From Muscardinus avellanarius (Eukaryota; Chordata; Mammalia; Rodentia; Gliridae), in contig OY726566.1 in the NCBI GenBank assembly GCA_963383645.1, forward strand, positions 94,469,779 through 94,533,778: 64,000 nt of DNA, in the 5' to 3' direction. The notes under the pieces are model-generated. The model was not told the origin of the DNA and did no database searches. It was given only the letters and a program-made list of their open reading frames with translations. Positions 10,372 to 21,036 of the stretch are shown here, in pieces; within the stretch, counting starts at the first letter, position 1; each line of letters begins with the position of its first letter. Position numbers and translations under genes: made by a program.

Positions 10372-10580
10372 AGCCCGATTTGGTGGCGCATGCCCGTAAT
10401 ACCGTGCTTGAGAGACTGACACAGGAGGATGAAGGTTCAAGCCAGTATGCGGTAACTTATCGAGACTGTATTTCAAAATGAAACACTTGGGCAGGGATGT
10501 AGTTCAGTGGTAGAATGACCCTAGGGTCAATCCCCAGTACCAAAACAAACAAAACAAAACAAAACAAAAAACAAAAAATA
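10372..10580 (+). mobile_element. B1-dID SINE with (AAAAC)n tail
   Basis: From agcccgatttggtggcgcat to gtcaatccccagtaccaaaa. The tail is aacaaacaaaacaaaacaaa, a patterned A-rich tail. Confidence 0.87.
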
Positions 10581-10984
10581 CTATGACAACCATCTTCTTT
10601 TGAGATACTCTGAAACCACACATTGCTAACAAAGGATGGCTAAGACAGATTATCATTCAAATGAAACTTTTCTCTAATGTAGGTAGAAAAGTATTTTAAA
10701 AGGTTTCTGTAAAACCAAAGCAAAGCGCGAACAATGGTAGGCTCTTAAGAGTCCTGCTGCCCTCAGATTCACTAAAATTTCTTCCATCTGCATTTAAATT
10801 TCTAACATATGAGATCATATGTGTGAACATGCTCTGCTTTGTAATCTCTGTGATTTTAATATCTATAGCTGGATGTATTAAAGTTTAAAAATGCTCTAAG
10901 AACATAAAAAAAGAGTAAAAGAAAAACATTTGAACCTAGCGTCTGTGCTTTGGGTTAAGTTCACACAAGAGAACATATGGGCAG
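10581..10984. other. Unassigned sequence
   Basis: AT-rich, no gene or known repeat recognised. Confidence 0.4.
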
Positions 10985-11220
10985 GTCAATTTTTTAAATT
11001 ATTTTTAAATACAATTTTATTCTAGAACACTCTTAGATGTAAGAGTGTTGCAAGGATATTACAGAATTCTCATATACCCTACGCCCAATTCCATCTATTG
11101 TTAATTTTTCTATGGTGCATTTGGCATAAATCATGAAGCAATGTCATAAATAATAAAGCATACTTTATTTAGATCGTCTTGGTTTTTATGTAATGTTTTT
11201 TATTTGAAGCAATGTTTTAT
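10985..11220. mobile_element. Old LINE-1 3' region fragment
   Basis: The phrases catataccctacgcccaatt, tatggtgcatttggcataaa and agcatactttatttagatcg follow the order of a mammalian L1M 3' region. A similar fragment occurs at 32395. Strand is not decided. Confidence 0.5.
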
Positions 11221-11558
11221 ACGAGAAAGATTTAATGTGTAAACCCCAGAGCTATTGCTAGAACTCTAATACATGGGTGGAAATTGTATAAGCCAACTCT
11301 TTTCTCGAACATGTGCTTCCTGGACCAGCGATCTCGTGCAGAATTCCCACCTGAAGTATCCTAGGTTTTCTCTGGTCTCTGCATATTTTTCTGCCTGCTC
11401 CACCCTGATGCCAGATGCTGGAACCCTCTTGCTGCTGCCACTAGGGAGGGCTGCCATCCCAAAGGGATGGTGATGCCAGCGCCTTCCCCACCATCCTACA
11501 GTTTTAGGCAGAAGCATTAAGTGTGAAAGTGTTTACCTGGCTGTTAAACTGATGAAAC
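11221..11558. other. Unassigned sequence
   Basis: Open frames on both strands (66 and 83 codons at 11266-11517) overlap each other. No domain, no splice context and no repeat was recognised. Confidence 0.4.
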
Positions 11559-11812
11559 TCCGTCTTCCTCCTCCTCTTCCTCCTCCTCCTCCCTCTCTTC
11601 CTCTTCTCCTCCTCTTCCTCCTCCTCCTCCTCCTCTTCTCCCCTCCTTCCCCTCTTCTCCTCCTTCTCCCCCTCCTATTCTTCCCCTCTTCTCATCCTTC
11701 TCCTCTTCTCGTCCTTCTCCTCCTCCTCTTCTTCTCCTCTTCTTCCTTTTACTTCTCCTCCTCTTCCTTCTCTTCAATGTCTCTCTCTCCCTCTCCCTCT
11801 TTCTCTCTCTCC
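11559..11812. repeat. Pyrimidine tract (TCC/CTT)n, 254 bp
   Basis: Nearly all C and T with TCC, CTT and CTCTCC units. It abuts the tail side of an antisense SINE. The glutamate/arginine-rich and leucine/serine-rich open frames within it are composition artefacts. Confidence 0.95.
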
Positions 11813-11965
11813 TGAGGATTAAGCCCAGGGGCATTCTACCTCAGAGCTATACTCTCATCCCTATTTATTTATTTATTTTCTTTATTTATGTACTTATTTA
11901 CTTATTTTTGAAAACAGGTTTTCATTGGGCTGCTGAAAGCCTCACTGTTTATCCTAATCTTCCTT
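11813..11965 (-). mobile_element. B1-dID SINE, 5' part lost
   Basis: The antisense ID part (gaggattaagcccaggggca, ctcagagctatactctcatc), a long TTTA linker and the start of the B1 part (ggttttcattgggctgctga) are present. The rest is replaced by a second pyrimidine tract. Confidence 0.75.
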
Positions 11966-12104
11966 TTCTTTCCTCCCCACTTCCCTCTCCCTCCTTCCCT
12001 CTCCTTCCCTCCCTTCCCCTCCCCTTCCCCTCCCCTCCCTTCCCCTTCCTTCCTTCCTTCCTTCCTTCCTTCCTTCCTTCCTTCCTTCCTTCCTTCCTTC
12101 CTTC
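11966..12104. repeat. Pyrimidine tract ending in (CCTT)n
   Basis: CCCTCC-rich sequence followed by about fourteen CCTT units at 12046-12104. Confidence 0.95.
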
Positions 12105-12225
12105 AAGTTAAATCATACTACAGTGACTTGTGAGCATTTTGACACTAATCGAGGGGGAGGGGAGAGAAGACCTGATCCACATTTCCCCAAATCTTGAAAC
12201 CAAAATGTTTTTGGCAGATTTAAAA

Positions 12226-12428
12226 CACCACAATTCTGTAACCCAAGTACTTGGGAGGTTGAGACAGGAGGATCCCAGGTTTGAGGACAGCCTCAGCAAC
12301 GTAGTAAGCCTCTTAGCAACCTAGTGATACCCTGTTTCAACACAAATAACTAACTAACTAAATAAATAAATAGGGCTTGGGGTGCCACTGGGAGGTAGAA
12401 TGTCCCTGTGTTCAAGGCCCAGTACCAA
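12226..12428 (+). mobile_element. B1-dID SINE
   Basis: Its 5' edge is diverged (acaccacaattctgtaaccc); it is then clear from cttgggaggttgagacagga to aaggcccagtaccaataa. The linker contains a (TAAC)n/(TAAA)n run. Confidence 0.82.
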
Positions 12429-12965
12429 TAAGGGGGAAAAAAGATGCCAATATATAATGATGAGGAGATGTAGGATATCTTCCTTATTATCATTCTATCA
12501 AAAATTCATTGGGAGTGAGGAAAGATCTACTTATCAATGAGGAAAGCTAACATTCTTGTCTCAGAGAATTTTCTTAAAACCCCCCAATACTAACGGTATC
12601 AGCACATGGAATTGACTGTGTAAGCATCAATAAAGATGGCAAGACTCAACAGCAGACCATCAAAGTCAAGGAGAAGTTTAAGGCTGGGGCGGAAATGGTT
12701 ACGAGGTTTAGCCATCTGTTTGGTCTTTCCTGTTCCGCATGTAGCTATATAGTTTACATAAAAGTATCTCTCCAGAGGATCAGAAAGAGCAGATTTATGG
12801 AACCAGATGTGAGTTCGCATTTCTGCAGGTGTGTCTCTGCAGCTGAAAGAACATGTTGTACCAGGATAGAGTTTCTTATTATGTAATCAATATAAATTAC
12901 CACTAGACTTTTACAGAGGTTGATAAAGCAAACATGTGTCATTTGGGTTGGCCTTCTGGTATATA
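12429..12965. other. Unassigned single-copy-like sequence
   Basis: No repeat or gene was recognised. Open frames up to 73 codons have no support. Confidence 0.4.
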
Positions 12966-13065
12966 AAGAGACCTTGATTTCAAAATAAAGAATAAAAAAT
13001 AGGGCAGGGGCTGGAGCTTGGAGGTAAAATGCCCCTGGGTTCCATCCCCAGACCTGCAAAAAAAA
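12966..13065 (+). mobile_element. B1-dID SINE, 5'-truncated
   Basis: Starts inside the linker (gagaccttgatttcaaaata) and continues through gcttggaggtaaaatgcccc to ccatccccagacctgc and a poly(A). The B1 half is missing. gagaccttgat also occurs just downstream at about 13081. Confidence 0.85.
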
Positions 13066-13275
13066 AAATAAAAGAGAGAGAGAGACCTTGATGCACTTGG
13101 GGCACAATGTAAAAAAAAAAAAAAAAAAGTACCATTTAATATTTATAAAAGCCTTGGTAGAAAATACCATGACCGTGATCACGCAAGGCTGGTCCAGCTC
13201 ACGCACAGAGGAAATAGCTGGTGATTAGACAGAAAGTCATTTTATGTGTTTTCCTTCATCAAGAAAGACAAGGAA

Positions 13276-13456
13276 GCTAGGCGTATTGGTACACACCTAT
13301 AATCCCATGACTTGGGAGGCTGAGACAGGAGGATCACAGGTTCAAGGCCAGCCTCAGCAATTTAGTAAGGCCCTGTTTAAAAAAAAATAGGTAAAACACC
13401 CTTGGGTTCAATTCCTAGTGTCACCACAAATAAATAAATAAACAAATAAATAAAGA
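13276..13456 (+). mobile_element. B1-dID SINE with deleted ID head and (AAAT)n tail
   Basis: The B1 part is intact from gctaggcgtattggtacac. Most of the ID head is missing and it resumes at aacacccttgggttcaattc. The tail is about seven AAAT units. Flanks carry gacaaggaag / gacaaggagc, an imperfect target duplication. Confidence 0.85.
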
Positions 13457-13739
13457 CAGACAAGGAGCAGTTTATAAATATTTTTAAGTATCTCAACATC
13501 TGATAGGAAAGAATAGCAATAACAGAAAACAAAAACAGAACACCAGAAAAAAATGAAAAAGAAAAATCAGCATAATTACTTAACCTAAAGAGCAAAATGT
13601 CTTTACACAGTAAAATCAGGGCTAAATTGTAGAGCATTTTTAACAGTTATACACAACAAGAAAATTGTAAAATTATAGCTAGTAAGAGTAAAAATGTTTC
13701 TGGTTAATAGGATTTTTGTCAGTAGCATATTTAACACAA

Positions 13740-14375
13740 ATGTTTTAAATTTTTTTTCAATCCTTGCTGTTTTTATGCTGGATTTTATAATGACACAAAA
13801 ATAAACACATCTACTTTAGGAATTCTAATTTGCTTAAACTTTTTCAATCAATTTTAATTGTATTATTCAAAAACTTATTCTTAGTAATTTTTAGAATTTT
13901 CTTAACTTATAAGAATTTTCTTAACCTATTAATCTCCAAGACAACTGTCAGTATCTCCCACAATGGTTGTAGATCTGTTCATTTCTCTTGTTAAATTTGT
14001 TGCTTAATACTTAAAAGTTTATTGTTTTTAATCTTTTTGATGGAGTTTTCCTTTTATTACTAAATAATCTACCTTAAAGTGTAGTTTGCCTATGTATCTT
14101 TCTTTATTACTTGCCTATTACATAACTTTTAAACCTTTTATTTAAAACATTTCTGTATAAAGTTTCCCTCATAAATAGCTTATAAATAGATTTTTAAATT
14201 TATTCAGATACATTTCTATCATTTAAGACAGAGTCATAGAATGGTCTGAAAACAGAATAAACTTAATTTTAAATATCTTGCATTCTCAAATATTTAATGC
14301 TTTTCAAGCTCTGACAACATTCAATTTAAAGTAATGAGTGAGTCCAATTTTTTTTTATCTTAAAAAATATAATAA
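13740..14375 (-). mobile_element. Old LINE-1 (L1M-type) fragment
   Basis: AT-rich antisense-L1 style text: gttgtagatctgttcatttc, aaatttgttgcttaatactt, taaagtgtagtttgcctatg. No frame survives. Assignment rests on phrase similarity to recalled L1M sequence. Confidence 0.4.
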
Positions 14376-14378
14376 ATA

Positions 14379-14552
14379 TCTGGGTGTAGTAGTGCATGCC
14401 TGCAATCCCAGTACTCAGAAGGCTAAGACAGGAAGATCACAGATTTAAGGATAGCCTCAGTAGCATAGCAAGACTCTGTTTCTGAACAAAAAGTTAAAAG
14501 GGCTGAGGATGGGTAGCTTGGAGGTAGAATGCCTCTGGGTTCAGTTCCCAGT

Positions 14553-14555
<3 letters not shown>
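14379..14555 (+). mobile_element. B1-dID SINE
   Basis: Runs from tctgggtgtagtagtgcatg to gttcagttcccagtaa, then a CA repeat. It is inserted within the L1-derived AT-rich block. Confidence 0.87.

Positions 14556-14596
<41 letters not shown>
14556..14596. repeat. (CA)n microsatellite at SINE tail
   Basis: About 20 CA units directly following the cagtaa end of the SINE. Confidence 0.95.
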
Positions 14597-14597
<1 letters not shown>

Positions 14598-15070
14598 AAA
14601 ACAAAAATGCTAAATACATTCCTTTCTTTGAGTTTCCAAATATGTTAGATCCTATGTAGTATAGGAACATATTGAATATATTTGAAAGGTAACTAACCAA
14701 CATTATAAAAGTGCTTATCAAGTATTTTCAGACTCTTTGGGCACAAAGCAGTCTTTTTTTTAATATTTTATTTTGTATTTTTTTCCATATATATTCTTTG
14801 TCCCTTTATTTTTCTTTTCTTGTTCTTATTATGTTTGTTCCTTTTTAACCTTTGCTGTTTCAGCATAAATATCCTCTTTATTTTAAAATTTAGCATTCAT
14901 ATATTACAAAATATAAACTTTGCCCTCTGAACTATCCCTGTTTTTCTGTAAGCTACCACTGGTCAATATTTTACTTTTGCTTTGTTTCTAAATCACAAAA
15001 ATTAATTGTTTTTATAAGAGCCAATACTTAAAAGAATGTACCAACACACTCTATTGATTTTCTATTGATT
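14597..15070 (-). mobile_element. Probable continuation of old LINE-1
   Basis: AT-rich text (ccatatatattctttgtccc, cttgttcttattatgtttgt) resembling antisense L1M. Low confidence; part may be unique sequence. Confidence 0.3.
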
Positions 15071-15071
15071 T

Positions 15072-15278
15072 TTTTTTTTTAAGGGTCTGGGGATGGAACC
15101 TAGGGGCATTCAAGCTCCGAGCTACACCCCTTCCCTATTTTTTATTCTTTATTTTGAAACAGGGTCTCACTAAGTTGTAGAGGGCCTCACCAAGTAGCTG
15201 AGGCTGTCCATGAACCACGATCCTCCAGTGTCAGCCTCACAAACACCTGGATTACAAACGTGCGCCACCACACCCGGC
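15072..15278 (-). mobile_element. B1-dID SINE with target duplication
   Basis: Antisense copy with ggtctggggatggaacctag, ccccttccctattttttatt and gtgcgccaccacacccgg. ctattgattt occurs on both sides (15062 and 15279). Confidence 0.93.
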
Positions 15279-15640
15279 TATTGATTTCTTTGATTATCTT
15301 TGGTTCTAGCATCCTGCCCCTCTTTCTCGGTACAAAATACTATTACTGAATTTATTCTTTGGTAATTTTTTTTGAAGAGCAACTTTGGGTAGTAAATTCT
15401 TTTCGATTTTGTAAAAATAGAATTTTGATATTTCTTTTTCTTATCTTTTTTTAGTGCTTTTTTTTTAGTACTCACTCTTGATTAGTTTAGCTGGGTATAG
15501 AACATATTTGCTTCACTTGAAGCTATCACCTCATTTTCTTCTAACATCTTTTATTAGTTAGGAAAGGTTGACTATAAGTCTGACTCCTCTCTTCCTTACC
15601 AGTACAATATGTGTGTTCTCTTGTAGGGTTTAAGTTTTTT
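15279..15640 (-). mobile_element. Old LINE-1 (L1M-type) fragment
   Basis: The text gattagtttagctgggtata followed by gaacatatttgc resembles the antisense L1M segment that usually reads ttggctgggtatagaattct. It is continuous with the fragment interrupted by the preceding SINE. Confidence 0.4.
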
Positions 15641-16035
15641 TTTAATAATTGAAATAGTCATGAATCATGTAATAATAGAGCTGTTTTGAGAAATATGTCA
15701 TCAGGCCATTTTATAATTATGTAAACACCATACAGCCTACTTATGTAAACTAAGATGACCACAATGTCACTAGGTGATATAATCTTGTAAGGCCACCATA
15801 GTATGTGAAGTTCATTTTTTACCAAAATGTTATTATGTGGCACATAACTAAAAAAGTAAAATTTGTACACAAGAAAATACTCAGATTTTAAGTGTACTAC
15901 ATTGTAATATACATGTGCTTATATAACATTCTGAATAGTGACGATCTATGTATTTAATGGAGTAATATAGATTTATACATGTACATATCTCAGAACAGAA
16001 GATGTCTAAGTTAGGCAATAGGCTAATGGAAAATA
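15641..16035. other. AT-rich unassigned sequence
   Basis: No gene. Possibly more L1-derived DNA, not recognised. Confidence 0.35.
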
Positions 16036-16039
16036 ACCA

Positions 16040-16200
16040 TTGCCTACCTCATAAAAGTTAAAAATGGCACAGCCACATTGGAGAATAGTTTGGCAATTTC
16101 TCGCAAAGGCAAACATATACCTAACCTTAGACTCAAATTCTACTACTGTGGTTTTATCCATGAGAAATAAAAACTTATGAACACACACACACACACTTAC
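16040..16200 (+). mobile_element. LINE-1 ORF2 3'-end remnant, sense
   Basis: The phrase cattggagaatagtttggca followed by atttctcgcaaaggc and aaacatatacctaacc matches the sense C-terminal ORF2 region. It ends in a short (AC)n at 16180-16196. Its orientation is opposite to the neighbouring L1 at 16290. Confidence 0.65.
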
Positions 16201-16289
16201 TCATATAAAAAAAATACTCAAGTGGGAGATTCCTCATTACCGCATTACTACCCTGCTGCCCGCATTAGATATCTGCTATTCTGGTTGCT

Positions 16290-17140
16290 GGCATCATAGA
16301 GCATGTGTTTATTTTCAAAATTCATATGAACGTAAACTCTCTGTTGCTCTTTGATTTGTTTCATGCAACATGTTTTTATGATTTATCCATGCAGTTGCAT
16401 GTAGAATTTTTTTGTTTTACTTGATGAACAATATTTCATAAAATTAATATACACAATTTGTTTTTTATTGTTCTATTAGTCATCATTTGAGTCATTTCCA
16501 CTTGGGATATTATAAATAAAGATACTATAACATTAAAGTAAGTGTGGGTATGTGTACATAAGTTATTTTTTCTCTTAAGTAAAAACCCAGAAGTGTAATT
16601 TCTGGTTCAAAGGTTAGGTATATGTTTGTCTTTGTAAGAAGCTGCTAAACTATTCTCATTTGGTCATACCACTTTAAACATTTATGAGCAATAAATTATC
16701 ATTCCAGCAGCTCCCCATCTTTGACAACATTTTGAGTATTGAGATTTTTTAATTCAAACTATTCTAGTAGTTAAGTGTTATCTCATATGGTTTTATTTTT
16801 CATTTGTCTAGTGATAAGTGATACAGAACATTTTTTGTTTGTTCTTATAGACCATTTATATTATCTTCTGAGAAGTCTAATCAAGTTTTTACCCAATTTT
16901 AAAGTTATACTTTAACCATTATTATTTTGTGCTAGCTCATATGTGTGCATGTTGAATATTTTTCCAAGTCAGAAGTTTGCCTTTTCATTGTCTTGATGCT
17001 GTCTTTTGATAAGTAAAAGTTGTATATTTTTATGAAACCCAAGTTATCATTCTTTTAAAATTTATGATAATTGCCTTTTCTTTTCCTTAAAGACACATTT
17101 AAATACTACCAGGTTGCTAAGGTAGTCTCCTATATTTAGA
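16290..17140 (-). mobile_element. Old LINE-1 3' half, antisense
   Basis: A long run of antisense L1M text in the expected order: tttatccatgcagttgcatg, gggatattataaataaagat, agtgttatctcatatggttt, tgccttttcattgtcttgat, cttttgataagtaaaagttg. Many stops and indels; inactive. Confidence 0.75.
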
Positions 17141-17145
17141 AATAC

Positions 17146-17215
17146 TTTTATTAGTGCATTATACATCCTAGTGAGATTCAAAGGGATTCATTCATCTATG
17201 CACACATCTTCTATT
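17146..17215 (-). mobile_element. Rodent-type LINE-1 3' end, short
   Basis: tttattagtgcattatacat and gtgagattcaaagggattc match the antisense L1 3' terminus also seen at 17222, 39795 and 59630. It is a very short 5'-truncated copy. Confidence 0.5.
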
Positions 17216-17221
17216 TTTATC

Positions 17222-17480
17222 TTTTTAAAACTGTACGTGTATTGGTGCATTGCAATCATGCATCATATTTAGAGATATACATGCACACAGTACTTGGTGA
17301 GCTTTTCCCTGGATCCCACCCGCTCCCTCCCCTGCCCCGGCCATGATATTGAGATTGGCATTGATTACTGTGCACAGGTACCTAGGGTCAATGAAATGTT
17401 TCCTTCATCAATCTCCTTTCCTCACCTTTCTTAGACCACCTCCATCTCTCCACTGGGATTTTCTTGCTTTATCTGGAGTT
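17222..17480 (-). mobile_element. Rodent-type LINE-1 3' UTR, left part
   Basis: gtattggtgcattgcaatca to actgggattttcttgctttatc. Split by a SINE insertion; it continues at 17662. Confidence 0.65.
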
Positions 17481-17485
17481 CTTCT

Positions 17486-17660
17486 TGTTTGTTTGTTTGT
17501 TTTTGGTGGTACTGGGGTTCCTGGAAGCTCTTCTACCTCTGGGCTACACTCCCAGACCTATTTTTTTTTTTTTTTTTGGAACAGGGTCTCTTAAGTCAGC
17601 GTGGCTGGCTTCAAACCTGTGTGATCCTATCTCAGCCTCCCGTGCACCACCATGCCCGGC
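17486..17660 (-). mobile_element. B1-dID SINE, young 'gggcttcc' subfamily
   Basis: Antisense copy with a (TTTG)n start, ggtactggggttcctggaag, cagacctattt plus poly(T), and ccatgcccggc. It lacks about 20 bases (caagcgcagggattacaa) in the B1 part. Target duplication ggagttctt on both sides (about 17476 and 17662). Confidence 0.92.
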
Positions 17661-17745
17661 TGGAGTTCTTGTATCCCAATTTCTCCCATTTTTAGGAAGT
17701 TTTAAAGTTTGGATTTTATGGTTAGATCTGTGCACTGTAGATAAT
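17661..17745 (-). mobile_element. Rodent-type LINE-1 3' UTR, right part
   Basis: Continues the element from before the SINE: gttcttgtatcccaatttct, ggattttatggttagatctg. Confidence 0.5.
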
Positions 17746-18560
17746 TAATATTTATGTATAATGTGAGGTAGCAGTTGAGCGTAATATTTTTGTTTTTTTT
17801 TTTAATCCAATTGTTCCAGGACAATTGGTAAAAAAAAAAAAATAAAAAAATAAAAAAAAACATTACTTTCCCCACAAATTTCTCTGACTACTTTGTTGAA
17901 AATCAGTGGCCTCCCGAATGGCTGTTTCTTTTCTGTCCCATATGGTGATCGGTCTATTCTTACACCAGCACCAACTGTCCTGAGGACCTTGGCTTTCCTA
18001 ATGCTAGACATTACTTGTTACCTTTCTGTTATAGGAGATAATGATTTATCACTTTTACACACCCTCCTTCTTCAACAAACCATCTTCTCCATTCCTCAAA
18101 CATTGTTATAACTGCATTAATATTGTTCCTAGCTGACTACGTACATGGTCTACTTTCCACATGATTTAATAATTACTCTAGTTTACTTCCTTACTTATTT
18201 TCTACCATTAATGCTTCCCTCAGAATACCTGGCACATTCAATTAACACACCAAGTAATTTATTAGTAATTTTTTTTTTACAGATAGCCTTTCTGGAAATT
18301 TCTTGGAATTGTCTAGGTTTGTTGCACAGCTAGTTGTTCTAAATCTTCACTTTGCAGTCAGCTTAGGAATTTCCTTCCCAGGATGGAAAGGAATTTCCTT
18401 TGTCTGTGGGCTGAAATTTGAGTCCCCCATTTCCCGGATCCCACTCTTCCTCTTTCTTTATACACTGTGTGATGGAGAAGACCACCCAAGAGCTTCCTGA
18501 ACAAGGTGCAGAGAAGAGGACATTTTTGAGAACCTAATTGTCTTAAGTGTTTTTTATTTA
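17746..18560. other. Unassigned AT-rich sequence
   Basis: Contains T-rich and A-rich patches around 17786-17861. No gene was recognised. Confidence 0.4.
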
Positions 18561-18574
18561 CCTCATTTGATTAA

Positions 18575-19080
18575 TTATTTGGCTGGGCATAAGAATTTTA
18601 GTCTGGAAATCATTTCCCTAAAACTTCTCAAGATGTACCTGCACTATTTCATTGTCTCTTAGATTCCAATGTTGCTCTTAGCAAGACAGATGCCATTTTG
18701 TTCACTGAGTATTTGTATGTTGTCTGGTTGTTATTTTCTTTCTGGATATATGTGAGATCTTCTTTTTAACTTTAATATCCAAAAATTTCATGACAATATG
18801 ATTTGGCATCATCTGAATTTTAATGAATTCTGCTGAAGTGTTAGTGGGCTTTTTTCAATTTAGAGAAACACAATTTTTAGATATGAAAAAATTTTCTTAT
18901 ATCATTTTGGCAATTATTTCCTTCACCTCCTTTTCCCCTCCTTTCCTCCTTTTCCATTTTTAACTTTCTTGCGCTCCCTCCCTGCTGACCTCCTTAAAGA
19001 AATTCTCAGATGTTATATTTTCCCAGTTTTCTACTATTTTGTATCTTGTTCTAATTTCTCAAAACTCTCTTAACTTTATC
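18575..19080 (-). mobile_element. Old LINE-1 (L1M-type) fragment
   Basis: Antisense L1M text in order: ggctgggcataagaatttta, catttcattg-type text, tatgtgagatcttcttttta, caatatgatttggcatcatc, ggcaattatttccttcacct. Ends in a CCTTTTCC-rich patch. Confidence 0.55.
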
Positions 19081-19083
19081 TGT

Positions 19084-19153
19084 ACAGTAATTCTCCTTTT
19101 TCTACAGGGAAATGTACTCTAAGACCCCAAATAGATGCCTAAAATTGTGTGTA

Positions 19154-19187
<34 letters not shown>

Positions 19188-19560
19188 CGTGCGCGTGCGC
19201 TATTTTTCCAGTAGTACTGTATAACATGTAATAAGTTTTAATGTATAGATTAAACATGGTAAGAAATTAACAATAACTAATAATCCAATAGAACAATTAT
19301 GATAGTATACTATAATAAAATTCCCAGCATTACTACTTTTGTGCTTTGGGGCCATCATTAAGTATAATAAGAGTTGTATGAATATATGAACTGTGATATC
19401 ACTAGACAACGTGATAGCTGAAACAGCTAGCAAGCGCCTAGGGGGCGGATGACTTATGCAACATGGGTACACTGGATAAAAAGAAGACACATCCTGGGCA
19501 GGACAGAGAAAGACAGCATGAGATTGCCAGGTTTTCTTCACATGGAAGAAATCTATAAAC
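19084..19560 (-). mobile_element. Tigger/pogo-type DNA transposon relic, internally deleted
   Basis: Plus-strand text starts cagtaattctcctttttcta, resembling a Tigger terminal repeat next to a TA. On the minus strand (about 19330-19365) a start-codon region reads MAPKHKSSNAGN, close to the N terminus of a pogo-family (CENP-B-like) transposase. The reading is then lost to a jump into 3' non-coding sequence, so most of the transposase is missing. A non-autonomous, dead copy. Confidence 0.65.
19146..19200. repeat. (CA)n-(GC)n alternating tract, 55 bp
   Basis: Unbroken purine-pyrimidine alternation: TG, then ACGT, then CA repeats, then GCGTGCGC. It lies inside the Tigger relic and is a strong Z-DNA-prone sequence. 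Confidence 0.93.
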
Positions 19561-20515
19561 ACCTGTATTTCTAGGTCTTTTCTCTTGAACCAGCTTCTCC
19601 GATAGGCTTTATTAGTCTTTCCCGGGAGTTAGAAGCCAAGCTCTTAGACTCTGAGAAGTGTTAGGGAATTGCCGGGCTGTGGAGCACCCTGATGGAATAG
19701 TTTCCCCATTGGCCTCTACTTGTCCTTGACACTTTTGCTGGTTTAGATCATGTTTCACACCAGTATCTTGACTAGACTTTCTAGGCAGGTAGTTCAGATT
19801 TGGATTCCATTTAATCAATAAAAAGGATGTCTTTCTCCACTCGGCTAAGAGATTACCTCTTGCTGAAAGGCTGTGTTCCCATCTGCAGGACACTGTAGGT
19901 AGGGTATTTCTATTTCTATTCCTAAGTGGAAAACCACCTTTCTTCCTCTTGGCTTTGTTCAGGAGCCCAGGTCAAGTTCCATCACATTGCCAATGCGTGC
20001 AACTATGTCTTTACTCAGGCTGACTTCTTTGTGTTCCAGTTCCTTGTATATTCTAGGACCTAGAGATGTTTCTTTCTTCCGAGCTCATCTGTATTGTTTC
20101 TGAATGTTTTTCTAATTTCTTTCTACAATACTTATGCACTTGAAGCAGAATAGAAATGCTTTTTGGGTCTGCTTAGTCCATGTTGGCCAGCAGTCTAAAG
20201 TAATTGGCTCAGAACTTTAGTCTCTCAAAGCATTGAGTAAATTATAATGCCTAAATTTGCTTGTGTGTATGTTATCAATCGTTAACTATCATTTTCACCC
20301 ATGAAGAACATTCCTGTTAGAATTGTTAAAATATTTCTTATGCATGTCCATTAGTTTAAGTCAGTGGGTCAACTGGTAAGTATAGGATGTGAGCCTAAGG
20401 GAAATTTTTCCTAGCAGGTTTATCTTTGGCTCCCCCCAAAATATGATAGATAAAACTACTTGTTTTGCAATATCTTGATATCCATTGCCACCTTTTTCTT
20501 TTCTTCAAAGTGTCA
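19561..20515. other. Unassigned single-copy-like sequence
   Basis: No repeat or gene recognised. A 93-codon minus frame (19612-19893) has no domain. Confidence 0.4.
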
Positions 20516-20517
20516 CT

Positions 20518-20720
20518 ATTTATTTATTTATTTATTTATTTTTGGTGGTACTGGGGTTCTTGGAAGCCCTATTACCCCTGGGCTACACTCCTAGACCTAT
20601 TTTATATTTTATTTGGAAACAGGGTCTCTTAAGCCAGCGTGGCTGGCTTCAAACCTGCGTGATCCTCCTGTCTCTGCCTCCCAAGCGCGGGGATTATAAG
20701 TGTGCGCCACCACGCCCGGC
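20518..20720 (-). mobile_element. B1-dID SINE, young 'gggcttcc' subfamily, with (TATT)n tail
   Basis: About six TATT units (20518-20542), then ggtactggggttcttggaag, agggtctcttaagccagcgt, caagcgcggggattataagt, ccaccacgcccggc. Well preserved. Confidence 0.93.
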
Positions 20721-20802
20721 TAGTATTATTTCTTTATTTAGTCTGCATGATTAATTGTAGAAAATTAAGTCGTGTAATAGAGATTTAGCCTTGAGCATAT
20801 TT

Positions 20803-21019
20803 TGATTTGATTTTTTGTAATGGGAGTTGAACTTTGAACCCAGAGGCATTCTACTGCCTACCTACACCCCTGGCCCTATTTTATGTTTTTATTTTGAGAC
20901 AAGGTTTCAGTAAGTTGCTGAGAGCCTTGATAGATTGCTGAGGATGTTTTTGAATTCACCATCCTCCTGTCTCCGCCTCCCAAGTACTGGGATTATAATC
21001 CTGCACCACCATGCCTGGC
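20803..21019 (-). mobile_element. B1-dID SINE with target duplication
   Basis: Antisense copy between imperfect repeats tagccttgagcatattt (20786-20802) and tagccttgagtatattt (21020-21036). Long form with the extra gagagccttgatagattgc segment. Confidence 0.93.
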
Positions 21020-21036
21020 TAGCCTTGAGTATATTT

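Noticed and set aside
11544..11834. Arg/Glu-rich 96-codon and Leu/Pro-rich 87-codon frames
   Set aside because: Composition artefacts of the pyrimidine tract at 11559-11812.
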